DNA of 64,000 bases from Streptomyces rubiginosohelvolus. GTDB lineage: Bacteria > Actinomycetota > Actinomycetes > Streptomycetales > Streptomycetaceae. Every line of letters starts with the position of its first letter. Position 1 is the first letter of the stretch. Below the pieces are notes generated by a model, which worked only from the letters and a program-made list of their open reading frames with translations, ran no database searches and was not told the origin of the DNA. The stretch covers positions 186,001 through 250,000 of the forward strand of contig NZ_BMTW01000001.1 in NCBI RefSeq assembly GCF_014649875.1, read 5' to 3'. A program made the position numbers and the translations under genes. Positions 1 through 7,927 of this stretch are shown in pieces.

Positions 1-882
1 GCCCGCGAAGAGGTCGCTCTCGGGGAGGGAGGTATCGACCAGAGACTTCGCCAGCTCGTACTCCTCGGTCGGCCAGACCTCGCGCTGGATGTCCATCGGG
101 ACGCGGAACCAGCCGCCCTCGGGGTCGATCTGCGTGGCGTGCGCGATCAGCGCCTTGTCGCGGATCTCGAAGAAGTCGTCGCAGGGGATGTGCGTGGTCA
201 GGGTGCGTTCGACGCGCTCGAACTCCTTCCACCGCTGCAGCCACTCCCCGTACGGCGACTCCAGGCCCCGGGCGAGGAGCGCCTCGTGCAGGGCGACGGT
301 GCGCGGCCGGTTGAAGCCCTGGTTGTAGTAGAGCTTCCGCGGCGTCCAGACCGGGCCGAACTCATCCTCGGGGAAGCGCTCCGCGTCGGCCGCACCGTCG
401 AACGCGATCATCGAGATCGTGTGCGTCATGATGTGGTCGGGGTGCGGGTAGCCGCCGTTCTCGTCGTACGTGGTGATGACCTGCGGCCGGAACGCGCGGA
501 TCTTCGCCACCAGGCGCCCCGCGGCGAGCTCGGGGTCCTCCAGGGCGAAGCAGCCCTCGGGCAGCGGCGGGAGCGGGTCACCCTCGGGCAGCCCCGAGTC
601 GACGAAGCCGAGCCACTCCTGCTGGACGCCCAGGATCTCCCGGGCCTCGTCCATCTCCTTCTTGCGGACCTCGTGGATGTTCTTCTCGATGTACACGTCG
701 CCCTGGAGCTTCGGGTTGAGGATGGAGCCGCGCTCGCCCCCCGTGCAGGTCACGACCAGCACGTCCACCCCCTCGGACACGTACTTGGCCATGGTGGCCG
801 CGCCCTTGCTCGACTCGTCGTCGGGGTGGGCGTGAACGGCCATCAGTCGCAGCTGCTCAGTCAAAGCTCGATCCTCAGTCAT
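1..882 (-). CDS. mca: Mycothiol S-conjugate amidase Mca (C-terminus cut by window edge)
   Basis: Zinc amidase that cleaves mycothiol S-conjugates, releasing a mercapturic acid for export and GlcN-Ins for mycothiol resynthesis; cytoplasmic detoxification. The protein starts MTEDRALTEQLRLMAVHAHPDD; the AHPDD motif (residues 18-22) and a second metal-binding stretch GGYPHPDH (about residues 143-150) are the hallmarks of the LmbE/MshB/Mca fold. About 294 residues are visible, close to the usual full length of 290-300, so only a few residues are missing at the left edge. Its overall sequence (for instance the long insert after the first motif) fits Mca better than the deacetylase MshB. Mycothiol enzymes are restricted to Actinobacteria. 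Start ATG at 882 chosen because it precedes the conserved AVHAHPDD start region; a downstream ATG lies at codon 14. Confidence 0.93.
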   Translation of the reverse strand, partial: MTEDRALTEQLRLMAVHAHPDDESSKGAATMAKYVSEGVDVLVVTCTGGERGSILNPKLQGDVYIEKNIHEVRKKEMDEAREILGVQQEWLGFVDSGLPEGDPLPPLPEGCFALEDPELAAGRLVAKIRAFRPQVITTYDENGGYPHPDHIMTHTISMIAFDGAADAERFPEDEFGPVWTPRKLYYNQGFNRPRTVALHEALLARGLESPYGEWLQRWKEFERVERTLTTHIPCDDFFEIRDKALIAHATQIDPEGGWFRVPMDIQREVWPTEEYELAKSLVDTSLPESDLFAG

Positions 883-1021
883 TGGTCGCTCTGGTCGATC
901 ATCGGTCGCTGGGGTCCATCCGGTCGGCGTGGGGCGCGATCGGGTGACGGGGGTGCGGCTTCTATAGTGACTGAACGAGGGGCCGGAAAATTCCTCCCTG
1001 CCCGGTCCGGAGGGAACGATC

Positions 1022-1438
1022 ATGACGACGGTTCGCGAGGCTGCGCCCGAGGGGCGGTACGGCCGGACCGAGGACCAGCGTGCGGACCGCAAGCTGAAGA
1101 TCGTCGGGTCGGTCCTGGGCGTCGCCCTGCTCGGTGTGATCGGGTGGATCGGCTACGACTACGTGGGCAACCAGGGCATCAGCGGCGAGATGATCAAGTT
1201 CAAGGTCGTCTCCGACACCCGGGCCGACGTCCACCTGGAGGTCCGCAAGGACCGTGAGGGCCACGGCTACTGCGTGGTGCGCGCGCTCAGCGAGGACGGC
1301 TCCGAGGTGGGCCGCAAGGAGGTCCGGTTCGACCGGGCCGAGGACCGGATCGACGAGGTCGTGACCGTGGTGACCCGGTCCCGGGCGACCGCGGTCGAGC
1401 CGATGGGCTGCACGGCCGACGACGGCCCGCGCGGCTGA
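1022..1438 (+). CDS. DUF4307 single-span membrane protein
   Basis: Function unknown. The 138-residue product has a charged N-terminus (to about residue 24), one transmembrane helix (about 25-47, IVGSVLGVALLGVIGWIGY) and an extracytoplasmic domain rich in beta-type sequence, the usual organisation of actinobacterial DUF4307 proteins. It carries two Cys in the outer domain (CVVRAL and GCTADD near the end), which could form a disulfide; that is inference. An AGGGA ribosome site lies a few bases before the ATG. It is divergent from mca with a 139-bp gap that holds a good -10 candidate TATAGT at 963-968. Neighbouring mca is conserved in Streptomyces, but no functional link is known to me. Confidence 0.8.
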   Translation: MTTVREAAPEGRYGRTEDQRADRKLKIVGSVLGVALLGVIGWIGYDYVGNQGISGEMIKFKVVSDTRADVHLEVRKDREGHGYCVVRALSEDGSEVGRKEVRFDRAEDRIDEVVTVVTRSRATAVEPMGCTADDGPRG

Positions 1439-1648
1439 TCCGGCACACCGCCCTGACCTGCGACGACACGCGGTGTGACGGCCGGTCCTGGCGTGTGACG
1501 GTTTACCTTCTCCCCCTTTTCCTGCGGAATTGTTAGGCTCGTGGTTTCGCCCACCCGCAGAGGCACATGCTTCTGGGTAGGGCGATGCTTTGTATTCCCA
1601 ACCCTTCCCAGCATTCCCAGCACTTCCCAGTACCGACGAGGAGCACCT

Positions 1649-2146
1649 GTGACCCAGACCAGCGAGAACGTCACCTGGCTCACGCAGGAGGCGTACAACC
1701 AGCTCAAGGCCGAGCTGGAGTACCTGTCTGGTCCCGCGCGCACGGAGATCGCCGTCAAGATCGCGGCGGCCCGTGAGGAGGGTGACCTCCGGGAGAACGG
1801 CGGGTACCACGCGGCCAAGGAGGAGCAGGGCAAGATGGAGCTGCGGGTGCGCCAGCTGACCCAGCTCCTGGAGCACGCGAAGGTCGGCGAGGCGCCGGCC
1901 GACGACGGCGTGGTCGAGCCCGGCATGGTCGTCACGATCGCCTTCGACGGCGACGAGGACGACACGCTGACCTTCCTGCTCGCCTCCCGTGAGTACGCCA
2001 GCACGGAGATCGAGACGTACTCCCCGCAGTCCCCGCTCGGCCTCGGTGTGAACGGCAAGCGGACCGGCGACGACGCGGACTACGAGCTGCCGAACGGCAG
2101 GACCGCCTCGGTGAAGATCCTGGCGGCGAAGCCGTACACGGGCTGA
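1649..2146 (+). CDS. greA: Transcription elongation factor GreA
   Basis: Binds the secondary channel of RNA polymerase and stimulates cleavage of backtracked transcripts. The 165-residue product has the N-terminal coiled-coil hairpin (about residues 10-80) with the acidic tip region AREEGDLRENGGYHAAKEEQ, followed by a FKBP-like C-terminal domain (about 88-163) ending in ILAAKPY. GreA proteins are usually 155-165 residues. The GTG at 1649 is chosen because a GACGAGGAG ribosome site sits 6-8 bases upstream and the encoded start MTQTSENVTWLTQEAYNQL matches other actinobacterial GreA; in-frame extension upstream would run through the promoter-like leader. A strong shared hairpin terminator follows. 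Confidence 0.96.
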   Translation: MTQTSENVTWLTQEAYNQLKAELEYLSGPARTEIAVKIAAAREEGDLRENGGYHAAKEEQGKMELRVRQLTQLLEHAKVGEAPADDGVVEPGMVVTIAFDGDEDDTLTFLLASREYASTEIETYSPQSPLGLGVNGKRTGDDADYELPNGRTASVKILAAKPYTG

Positions 2147-2169
2147 CCGTCCGGCCCACCACGACGCAT

Positions 2170-2220
2170 ACGACGCGGGAGCCCCGGCCTTCTTGATGAA
2201 GGCCGGGGCTCCCGCGTCGT
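2170..2220. terminator. Bidirectional terminator between greA and the ABC permease gene
   Basis: A perfect 23-bp inverted repeat: left arm 2170-2192, loop TTGAT 2193-2197, right arm 2198-2220. No strong T-tract follows, as is common in Streptomyces. It lies between two convergent genes and can serve both. Confidence 0.85.
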
Positions 2221-2238
2221 CGGTCGGTCCTCGATGGC

Positions 2239-3102
2239 TCAGGTGGCGGCCGAGCGGTACTTGCGGACCGCGAGGGTGCGGAAGACCACGATGATCAGCA
2301 CCGACCAGATGATCGAGGCGATGATCGGGTGCTCCATCGGCCAGGCCCCGGTCACGGACTTCGGCACGCCCGGCATCGTGTTGCCGAACAGTTCGCGGGC
2401 CCCCGCCACCGTGGCGCTGAACGGATTCCACTCGGCGACGTGCTGGAGGAACGTCGGCATGCCCGTGACCGGGACGAAGGCGTTCGAGATGAACGTCAGC
2501 GGGAACAGCCAGATCAGCCCGCCGGAGGTGGCCGCCTCCGGGGTGCGCACGGACAGGCCGATCAGCGCGCCGATCCAGGAGAACGCGTAGCCGAGCAGGA
2601 GCAGCAGGAGGAAGCCGCAGATCACCTTGCCGATGTTCTCGTGGGTGCGCCAGCCCACCAGCAGGGCGACCCCCGCCAGGACGACGAGGGTGAGGGTGGT
2701 CTGGACGAGGTCGGCGAGGGTCCGTCCGGTGAGGACCGCGCCCCGGGCCATGGGCAGCGACCGGAAGCGGTCGATGAGTCCCTTGTGCATGTCGTCGGCG
2801 ATGCCCGCGCCGGCGCCCGCGGTGGCGAAGGTGACGGTCTGGGCGAAGATGCCCGCCATCAGGAACTCCTTGTACAGCTGCGGGTCGGTGGAGCCGCCGA
2901 TGCTGATCGAGCCGCCGAAGACGTAGGTGAACAGCACCACGAACATGATCGGCTGGATCAGTCCGAAGATCACCATCTCGGGGATCCGGGTCATCCGGAT
3001 CAGGTTCCGCTTCGCGACGACGAGGGAGTCCTTCACGGACTGCGTGACGCCCCCGGAGGGGCGGGGTGCCGGCGTGGGGGCGTCCTTGGCGATCGCGCTC
3101 AC
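2239..3102 (-). CDS. ABC-2 type transporter permease (DrrB-like)
   Basis: Membrane subunit of an ABC exporter of the daunorubicin-resistance type. The 287-residue product has a hydrophilic start, then about six hydrophobic segments, with VIFGLIQPIMFVVLFTYVFGG (about residues 44-64) as the first. The middle motif DMHKGLIDRFRSLPMARGAVLTGR is the typical ABC-2 cytoplasmic loop. It starts with GTG at 3102 and overlaps the stop of the upstream ATPase gene by 4 bases (GTGA), so the two are translationally coupled and must form one transporter. Substrate unknown; DrrAB systems export hydrophobic drugs or lipids. Confidence 0.9.
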   Translation of the reverse strand: MSAIAKDAPTPAPRPSGGVTQSVKDSLVVAKRNLIRMTRIPEMVIFGLIQPIMFVVLFTYVFGGSISIGGSTDPQLYKEFLMAGIFAQTVTFATAGAGAGIADDMHKGLIDRFRSLPMARGAVLTGRTLADLVQTTLTLVVLAGVALLVGWRTHENIGKVICGFLLLLLLGYAFSWIGALIGLSVRTPEAATSGGLIWLFPLTFISNAFVPVTGMPTFLQHVAEWNPFSATVAGARELFGNTMPGVPKSVTGAWPMEHPIIASIIWSVLIIVVFRTLAVRKYRSAAT

Positions 3103-4085
3103 CGGGCGTCCTCCTTCTTGTCCTCGTTGTCCTCGTTCTGGTTGGCCTCCGCCGCGTGGCCGGTGAGGGAGAGGAAGACGTCGTCGAGCGTGGGCCTGCG
3201 CAGGGCGATGTCGTCGATCTCCACGCCCTGGGCGTCCAGGTCGCGGATGATCTCGGCCAGCAGCTTGGCCCCGCCGCTGACCGGCGCGGTCAGCTTGCGG
3301 GAGAGCTGGACGACGGTGACCTCGCCCTTGCCGAGGGAAGTCAGGACGGAACGGGCGCGCTCGATCTCGTCGGGGCGGTGCACGACGACCTCGACGCGCT
3401 CGCCGCCGGTGCGGGCCTTGAGCTCGTCGGAGGTGCCGCGGGCGATGACCTTGCCGTGGTCGATGACGCAGATGTCGTTCGCGAGGCGGTCGGCCTCCTC
3501 CAGGTACTGCGTGGTCAGCAGCAGGGTCGTACCGCCCGCCACCAGGTCCTCGATCACGTCCCAGAGCTGCTGCCGGTTGCGCGGGTCGAGGCCGGTCGTC
3601 GGTTCGTCCATGAACATCACGGGCGGCGACACGACGAGTGCCGCCGCGAGGTCGAGGCGTCGGCGCATACCGCCGGAGTACGTCTTGGCGGTGCGGTCGG
3701 CGGCGTCGCCGAGGTTGAACCGGTCGAGCAGGACGCCCGCGCGGGCCTTCGCGTCCCGGGCGCTCAGCTGGTAGAGCTGCCCGACCATCTGGAGGTTCTC
3801 CCGGCCGGTCAGATACTCGTCGACGGCGGCGAACTGCCCGGAGAGTCCGATCGAGCGGCGTACCTCGTTGGGCTTCTTCAGTACGTCGATCCCGGCCACG
3901 GTCGCCGTGCCGCTGTCCGGGCGCAGCAGCGTGGTCAGCACCCGTACGGCGGTGGTCTTGCCCGCGCCGTTGGGCCCGAGCAGTCCGAGGACGGTGCCCT
4001 CGGGGACGTCGAGATCGACGCCGCCCAGGGCTCGGACGTCACCGAAGGTCTTCACCAGACCCTCGGCGTGGATCGCACCTGGCAT
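3099..4085 (-). CDS. ABC transporter ATP-binding protein (DrrA-like)
   Basis: ATPase subunit of the exporter formed with the downstream permease. Walker A GPNGAGKTT at residues 37-45, Q-loop near SGQFAAVDEYLTGREN (about 82-97), signature YSGGM at 136-140, Walker B VMFMDEPTTGLDP at 156-168, H-loop in LLLTTQYLEEADRLAN. The 328-residue length and C-terminal extension after residue 230 fit the DrrA family, in which this tail contacts the permease. The start ATG at 4085 is preceded by a GGGGGAG ribosome site. The final residues are very acidic and lysine-rich (NQNEDNEDKKEDAR). Confidence 0.94.
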   Translation of the reverse strand: MPGAIHAEGLVKTFGDVRALGGVDLDVPEGTVLGLLGPNGAGKTTAVRVLTTLLRPDSGTATVAGIDVLKKPNEVRRSIGLSGQFAAVDEYLTGRENLQMVGQLYQLSARDAKARAGVLLDRFNLGDAADRTAKTYSGGMRRRLDLAAALVVSPPVMFMDEPTTGLDPRNRQQLWDVIEDLVAGGTTLLLTTQYLEEADRLANDICVIDHGKVIARGTSDELKARTGGERVEVVVHRPDEIERARSVLTSLGKGEVTVVQLSRKLTAPVSGGAKLLAEIIRDLDAQGVEIDDIALRRPTLDDVFLSLTGHAAEANQNEDNEDKKEDAR

Positions 4086-4222
4086 GGAGAGACTCCCCCG
4101 TCACTTTTGGATGACTGCACCCGTACACGGCTCACTCGGCGCTTATTCGGCGATCCTAGGATTCTCGGGGCGGCGCCGCGCGCTGAATGGCAAGATCCGG
4201 CCAGTCGGCGGGAAGTGGACGG

Positions 4223-5452
4223 TCAGCCTATGACCCGGTAGCCCTCCGCGCGCAGTGTCTCCTCGACGTCCGCGCAGTGCTGCGGGCCCTTCGTCTCCAG
4301 ATACAGGTCGACCTCCGCCTCGGTCAGCCCGAGGCGCGGGTCGGTCCGCACATGGCTGATGTCGAGGACGTTGGCGTCGGCCACGGTCAGCGTGGCCAGC
4401 AGGGCGGCGAGCGCTCCCGGGCGGTCGGTGAGCCGCAGCCGGAGGCTGAGGTAGCGGCCCGCGGCGGACATCCCGTGCCGCAGGATGCGCTGCATCAGGA
4501 GCGGGTCGACGTTGCCGCCGGACAGCACGGCCACCACCGGCCCGCGGAACGCCTTCGGGTCGCTGAGCAGCGCGGCCACCGGGCTGGCCCCGGCGGGCTC
4601 GACGACCAGCTTGGCCCGCTCCAGGCAGAGCAGCAGCGCACTGGACAGCTCGTCCTCGGTGACCGTGCGGACCTCGTCGACCAGCTCCTCGACCAGGGCG
4701 AACGGTACGTCGCCGGGGCGGCCCACCTTGATGCCGTCGGCCATCGTGGCCGGGGCGTCCAGCGAGACGGGGTACCCGGCGGCGAGGGAGGGCGGGTAGC
4801 AGGCGGCGCCCTCGGCCTGGACTCCGACGATCCGGACGTCGGGGCGCAGGGCCTTCACCGCGACGGCGACGCCCGCGGCGAACCCGCCGCCGCCGATGCC
4901 GAGGACGATCGTGCGGACCTCCGGGCACTGCTCCAGGATCTCCAGTCCGACGGTGCCCTGGCCCGCGATGATGTCGGGGTGGTCGAAGGGGTGGATGAAG
5001 ACCGCGCCGGTCTCCTCCGCGTACCGCTGGGCGGCGGCGAGGGTCTCGTCGACGACCTGGCCGTGCAGCCGCACCTCGGCCCCGTACTCGCGGGTCGCGG
5101 CGACCTTGGGCAGGGGCGCCCCGACGGGCATGAAGACCGTGGAGCGTACGCCGAGGAGGGACGAGGCGAGCGCGACGCCCTGGGCGTGGTTCCCGGCGCT
5201 GGCGGCGACCACCCCGGCCGCCCGCTCCACCGGGGTGAGGCCGGAGATCCGGACGTAGGCGCCGCGCAGTTTGAAGGAGCCGGTGCGCTGGAGGTTCTCG
5301 CACTTGAGGTGGACCGGGGCGCCGACCAGCTCGGTCAGATGGCGGCTTCCCTCCAGTGCGGTCACCCGGGCCACCCCGTCCAGCATTTTCTGCGCGCCCC
5401 GGACGTCGTCGAGGATCAGGGCGGGGTGGTGGGCGGTCGCGCGGAAGTTCAT
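4223..5452 (-). CDS. ilvA: Threonine ammonia-lyase (threonine dehydratase)
   Basis: PLP enzyme converting threonine to 2-oxobutanoate, first step to isoleucine and a propionyl-CoA source. The 409-residue product has the PLP lysine in GSFKLRGAY (Lys61), the substrate loop SAGNHAQG (about 88-95), and the glycine-rich phosphate loop GIGGGGFAAG (about 190). The last 75 residues (from RYLSLRLRLTDRPGALAALLAT) form one ACT-like regulatory domain, as in the shorter catabolic/TdcB-like type rather than the two-domain IlvA. The ATG at 5452 is chosen because MNFRATAHHPALILDDVRGA begins the conserved fold; in-frame codons upstream give Arg/Pro-rich sequence. It is divergent from the MarR gene. Confidence 0.92.
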   Translation of the reverse strand: MNFRATAHHPALILDDVRGAQKMLDGVARVTALEGSRHLTELVGAPVHLKCENLQRTGSFKLRGAYVRISGLTPVERAAGVVAASAGNHAQGVALASSLLGVRSTVFMPVGAPLPKVAATREYGAEVRLHGQVVDETLAAAQRYAEETGAVFIHPFDHPDIIAGQGTVGLEILEQCPEVRTIVLGIGGGGFAAGVAVAVKALRPDVRIVGVQAEGAACYPPSLAAGYPVSLDAPATMADGIKVGRPGDVPFALVEELVDEVRTVTEDELSSALLLCLERAKLVVEPAGASPVAALLSDPKAFRGPVVAVLSGGNVDPLLMQRILRHGMSAAGRYLSLRLRLTDRPGALAALLATLTVADANVLDISHVRTDPRLGLTEAEVDLYLETKGPQHCADVEETLRAEGYRVIG

Positions 5453-5608
5453 GCCCGCAAGTCTTGCAGCTCGGACGGGGCGCGGCAGACTTGTCCATGG
5501 CGGCCTGCGGTGGTGTCCGCAGGTTTGTGCGGCACTGGTACACGTTGCCCCGGGGCCGCGTACTCTGTCCCCCACTCATCCGACACCGCACGAAGAGAGT
5601 CCCCGGCC

Positions 5609-6139
5609 ATGCCCCCACAGGACATGACGACTGCTGCGTCTCCTTCCGGGGGCGCCGCCCCCGAACACCCGGGCCCCGACCGCCTGCTGGACTCGCTCCA
5701 GCACCAGGTGGCGGTCTTCGCCCGCCGTGCCGAGCAGACCCGCCTCGGCGGTGTCGGCCAGGTCCGCAACTCGATGGACCGGGCTGCGTACCTGCTGCTC
5801 AACCGTCTGGACAAGGAAGGCCCGATGGGCGTCAAGGCGCTGGCGGCCGGGATGGGGATCGACTCGTCGACGGTGACGCGGCAGGTCGCGCCGCTCGTCG
5901 ACACCGGTCTGGTCAAGCGCACCTCGCACCCGGAGGACGGCCGGGCCGTGGTGCTCCAGCTCTCCCCGCGCGGTCAGGCCCGCCTGGAGGAGGTCCGCGC
6001 CTCGCGGCGTGAGCTGATGTCGCAGGTGACGGACGGGTGGACGGAGGAGGAGCGGGACACGTTCTGCGCCCTGCTCACCCGTTTCAACGGCTCGCTGGCC
6101 GCCCGGCAGGCCGCGTACCAGCCGCCGCAGCCGGACTGA
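5609..6139 (+). CDS. MarR family transcriptional regulator
   Basis: Winged-helix repressor of 176 residues. The core (about residues 30-150) contains NSMDRAAYLLLNRLDKEGPMGVKALAAGMGIDSSTVTRQVAPLVDTGLVKRTSHPEDGRA as helix-turn-helix plus wing, with the MarR-typical DPEDGR-like wing motif. The N-terminal 25 residues are Pro/Gly-rich and disordered. The ATG at 5609 has a GAAGAGAG ribosome site about 8 bases upstream; a second ATG at 5624 is possible. It is divergent from ilvA; its target is not evident. No obvious palindrome was assigned. Confidence 0.9.
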   Translation: MPPQDMTTAASPSGGAAPEHPGPDRLLDSLQHQVAVFARRAEQTRLGGVGQVRNSMDRAAYLLLNRLDKEGPMGVKALAAGMGIDSSTVTRQVAPLVDTGLVKRTSHPEDGRAVVLQLSPRGQARLEEVRASRRELMSQVTDGWTEEERDTFCALLTRFNGSLAARQAAYQPPQPD

Positions 6140-6285
6140 CCCGCTTCTCCCGGTCCCGCCTCCCTCTCCGTGCCGCCCGCCCCGCGCCGCACCCGTGAAG
6201 GCCCCTGCCCCGAGCGGCGGCGCCCTGCCGTACGCTTCCTGAAGAGTTTCCCGAAGGATACTTTTTAGAAGTAAAGGGGCGGGAC

Positions 6286-7137
6286 GTGGCAAAGCAGGAA
6301 AGCCCGAGAGGTCCGGTGGAGCTGCTCTCCACCGACCGCGAGAAGATCACTTCCGAGTGGATCGACGGGGTCACCAGCTCGCTCCAGGGCCGCATCAGCA
6401 AGGCCGAGGTCGACCGGGAGCTCCGGGAACTGTACGAGGCTCTCGTGCAGGGCCTGCGGGCGGGTGGCGAGGAAACCCGCGGGGATGGCTTCTCCGAGGT
6501 GCGGGCTCTGCTGACCGAGCTGTCGCGCAACCGGGCCCGGCAGGGGTTCACCCCGAGCGAGACGGCAATCAGCGTATTGGCGCTCAAGCAGGCCCTGGAG
6601 CCCGTGCTGCGCAACGACTCCGCCGAAGAGACCACCGCGTACCTCCGGCTGGGGCGCGCCCTGGACGATCTGGCCCTCTACACCGTCGAGGTGTACACCC
6701 GTACCCGGGAGGAGATCATCAGCTCGCAGGCCGCGCAGCTCATGGAGCTGTCGACCCCCGTGGTCAAGCTGTGGGAAGGGGTGATCGCCGTACCCCTCGT
6801 GGGCACCCTGGACTCGGCGCGCACCCAGGTGGTGATGGAGAAGCTGCTCCAGGCCCTGGTCGACACCGGCTCCGAGCAGGCCATCATCGACATCACCGGA
6901 GTCCCCGCGGTCGACACGCAGGTCGCCCAGCACCTGCTCAAGACGGTGGTGGCGGCCCGGCTGATGGGCGCTGAGTGCACGGTCTCGGGGATCCGCCCGC
7001 AGATCGCGCAGACCATCGTGGCCCTCGGCATCGAGTTCGGCGACATCGTCACCAAGGCCACCCTTGCCGACGCCCTCCAGCACGCGCTGCGCAAGTCCGG
7101 CGTCGACCTCGTCACGCACCAGGACGCACGGCGATGA
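6286..7137 (+). CDS. rsbR: RsbR-type stressosome scaffold protein
   Basis: Sensor/scaffold subunit of a stressosome, the large complex that sequesters the kinase RsbT until stress. The 283-residue product has a variable helical N-terminal sensor half (about 1-155, RsbRD/globin-like class not determined) and a C-terminal STAS domain (about 163-275). Two threonines match the RsbR phosphorylation sites: Thr211 in VDTQVAQHLL and Thr243 in GIRPQIAQTIV. GTG at 6286 follows an AAAGGGG ribosome site. It is the first gene of a six-gene run in which every junction is a 4-bp overlap, so stoichiometric co-translation is likely. Upstream TTTTTAGAAGT is AT-rich for this genome and may be part of the promoter. 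Confidence 0.9.
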   Translation: MAKQESPRGPVELLSTDREKITSEWIDGVTSSLQGRISKAEVDRELRELYEALVQGLRAGGEETRGDGFSEVRALLTELSRNRARQGFTPSETAISVLALKQALEPVLRNDSAEETTAYLRLGRALDDLALYTVEVYTRTREEIISSQAAQLMELSTPVVKLWEGVIAVPLVGTLDSARTQVVMEKLLQALVDTGSEQAIIDITGVPAVDTQVAQHLLKTVVAARLMGAECTVSGIRPQIAQTIVALGIEFGDIVTKATLADALQHALRKSGVDLVTHQDARR

Positions 7138-7508
7138 CCGAACGCGTTCCGGTCCTGCGGATCGGTGACATCCTGCTGGTCTCCATCCAGGTCGACCTGG
7201 AGGACCAGACGGTTCTGGACCTCCAGGAGGATCTGGCCGAGCAGATCGTCGCCCGGGCGGCCCGAGGGGTCGTCATCGACATCACGGCGGTCGAGATCGT
7301 CGACTCCTTCGTCGGCCGCATGCTGGCCACGATCGCCTCCATATCCCGGCTGCTGGACGCCGAGACCGTGGTCGTGGGCATGCGTCCGGCCGTGGCCATC
7401 ACCCTGGTCGAACTGGGCCTCTCCCTGGGCGGCGTGCGTACGGCACTCGACCTGGAGAAGGGACTCGCGCTGCTGCGCCGGTCTGCGACCGGCGCGGAAC
7501 TGCCATGA
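7134..7508 (+). CDS. rsbS: RsbS-type stressosome STAS protein
   Basis: Single STAS-domain antagonist that forms the stressosome core with RsbR and binds RsbT. The 124-residue product keeps the phosphorylatable serine in ITAVEIVDSFVGRML (Ser58), the residue equivalent to B. subtilis RsbS Ser59. Family length is 115-125. ATG at 7134 overlaps the rsbR stop (ATGA). In the known systems phosphorylation of this Ser by RsbT releases RsbT for downstream signalling, and an RsbX-type phosphatase resets it; a candidate RsbX domain is encoded two genes downstream. Confidence 0.93.
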   Translation: MTERVPVLRIGDILLVSIQVDLEDQTVLDLQEDLAEQIVARAARGVVIDITAVEIVDSFVGRMLATIASISRLLDAETVVVGMRPAVAITLVELGLSLGGVRTALDLEKGLALLRRSATGAELP

Positions 7509-7927
7509 CCGTCCCGTGGGCTTCCGAAGCCCCGCCGCAGACACAGCCGATCATCGGGAACGACGACGTCGTCCGCTCCCGCCAGCATGTCCGCGCGTTC
7601 GCGCAGCAGTGCAAACTGTCCCTGGTCGACCAGACGAAGTTCATCACGGCCGCCAGCGAGCTCGCCCGCAATACCCTGGTCTACGGCGGGGGCGGGGCGA
7701 TGCGGGCCGGGCTGGTGGAGCGGCAGGGCCGGCGCGGCGTCGCGGCGGTCTTCGAGGACTCGGGCCCTGGCATCCCCGACATCGAACTGGCCCTCACGGA
7801 CGGCTGGACCTCCGGTGGCGGGCTGGGCCTCGGCCTCAGCGGGGCCCGGCGGCTCGTCGACGAGTTCTTCCTGGACACCGAGGTGGACCGCGGCACCACC
7901 GTCACCATCGTCAAGTGGGCCCGATGA
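7505..7927 (+). CDS. rsbT: RsbT-type serine/threonine kinase (switch protein)
   Basis: GHKL-fold kinase that phosphorylates RsbS and RsbR and then activates a downstream partner. The 140-residue product shows the N-box SELARNTLVYGGGG (about residues 51-64), G1 box FEDSGPGIPDIE, and G2 box GGGLGLGLSGARRL. ATG at 7505 overlaps the rsbS stop by 4 bases. In B. subtilis RsbT activates the phosphatase RsbU; here no RsbU with its N-terminal RsbT-binding domain is seen in the operon, so the target is probably one of the next three products. Confidence 0.92.
   Translation: MTVPWASEAPPQTQPIIGNDDVVRSRQHVRAFAQQCKLSLVDQTKFITAASELARNTLVYGGGGAMRAGLVERQGRRGVAAVFEDSGPGIPDIELALTDGWTSGGGLGLGLSGARRLVDEFFLDTEVDRGTTVTIVKWAR

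Noticed and set aside
962..2431. 489-codon open frame on the minus strand
   Set aside because: Antisense of the DUF4307 gene and greA; low-complexity product and no start signal.
2329..4241. Overlapping long plus-strand frames over the ABC exporter genes
   Set aside because: Shadow of the minus-strand permease/ATPase genes, which have clear Walker motifs.
6233..6261. Sigma-B type promoter before rsbR (GCTTC ... GGATAC)
   Set aside because: The -10 would be GGATAC rather than GGGTAT/C and the spacing is 17 rather than 14-16; too weak to list as a feature.
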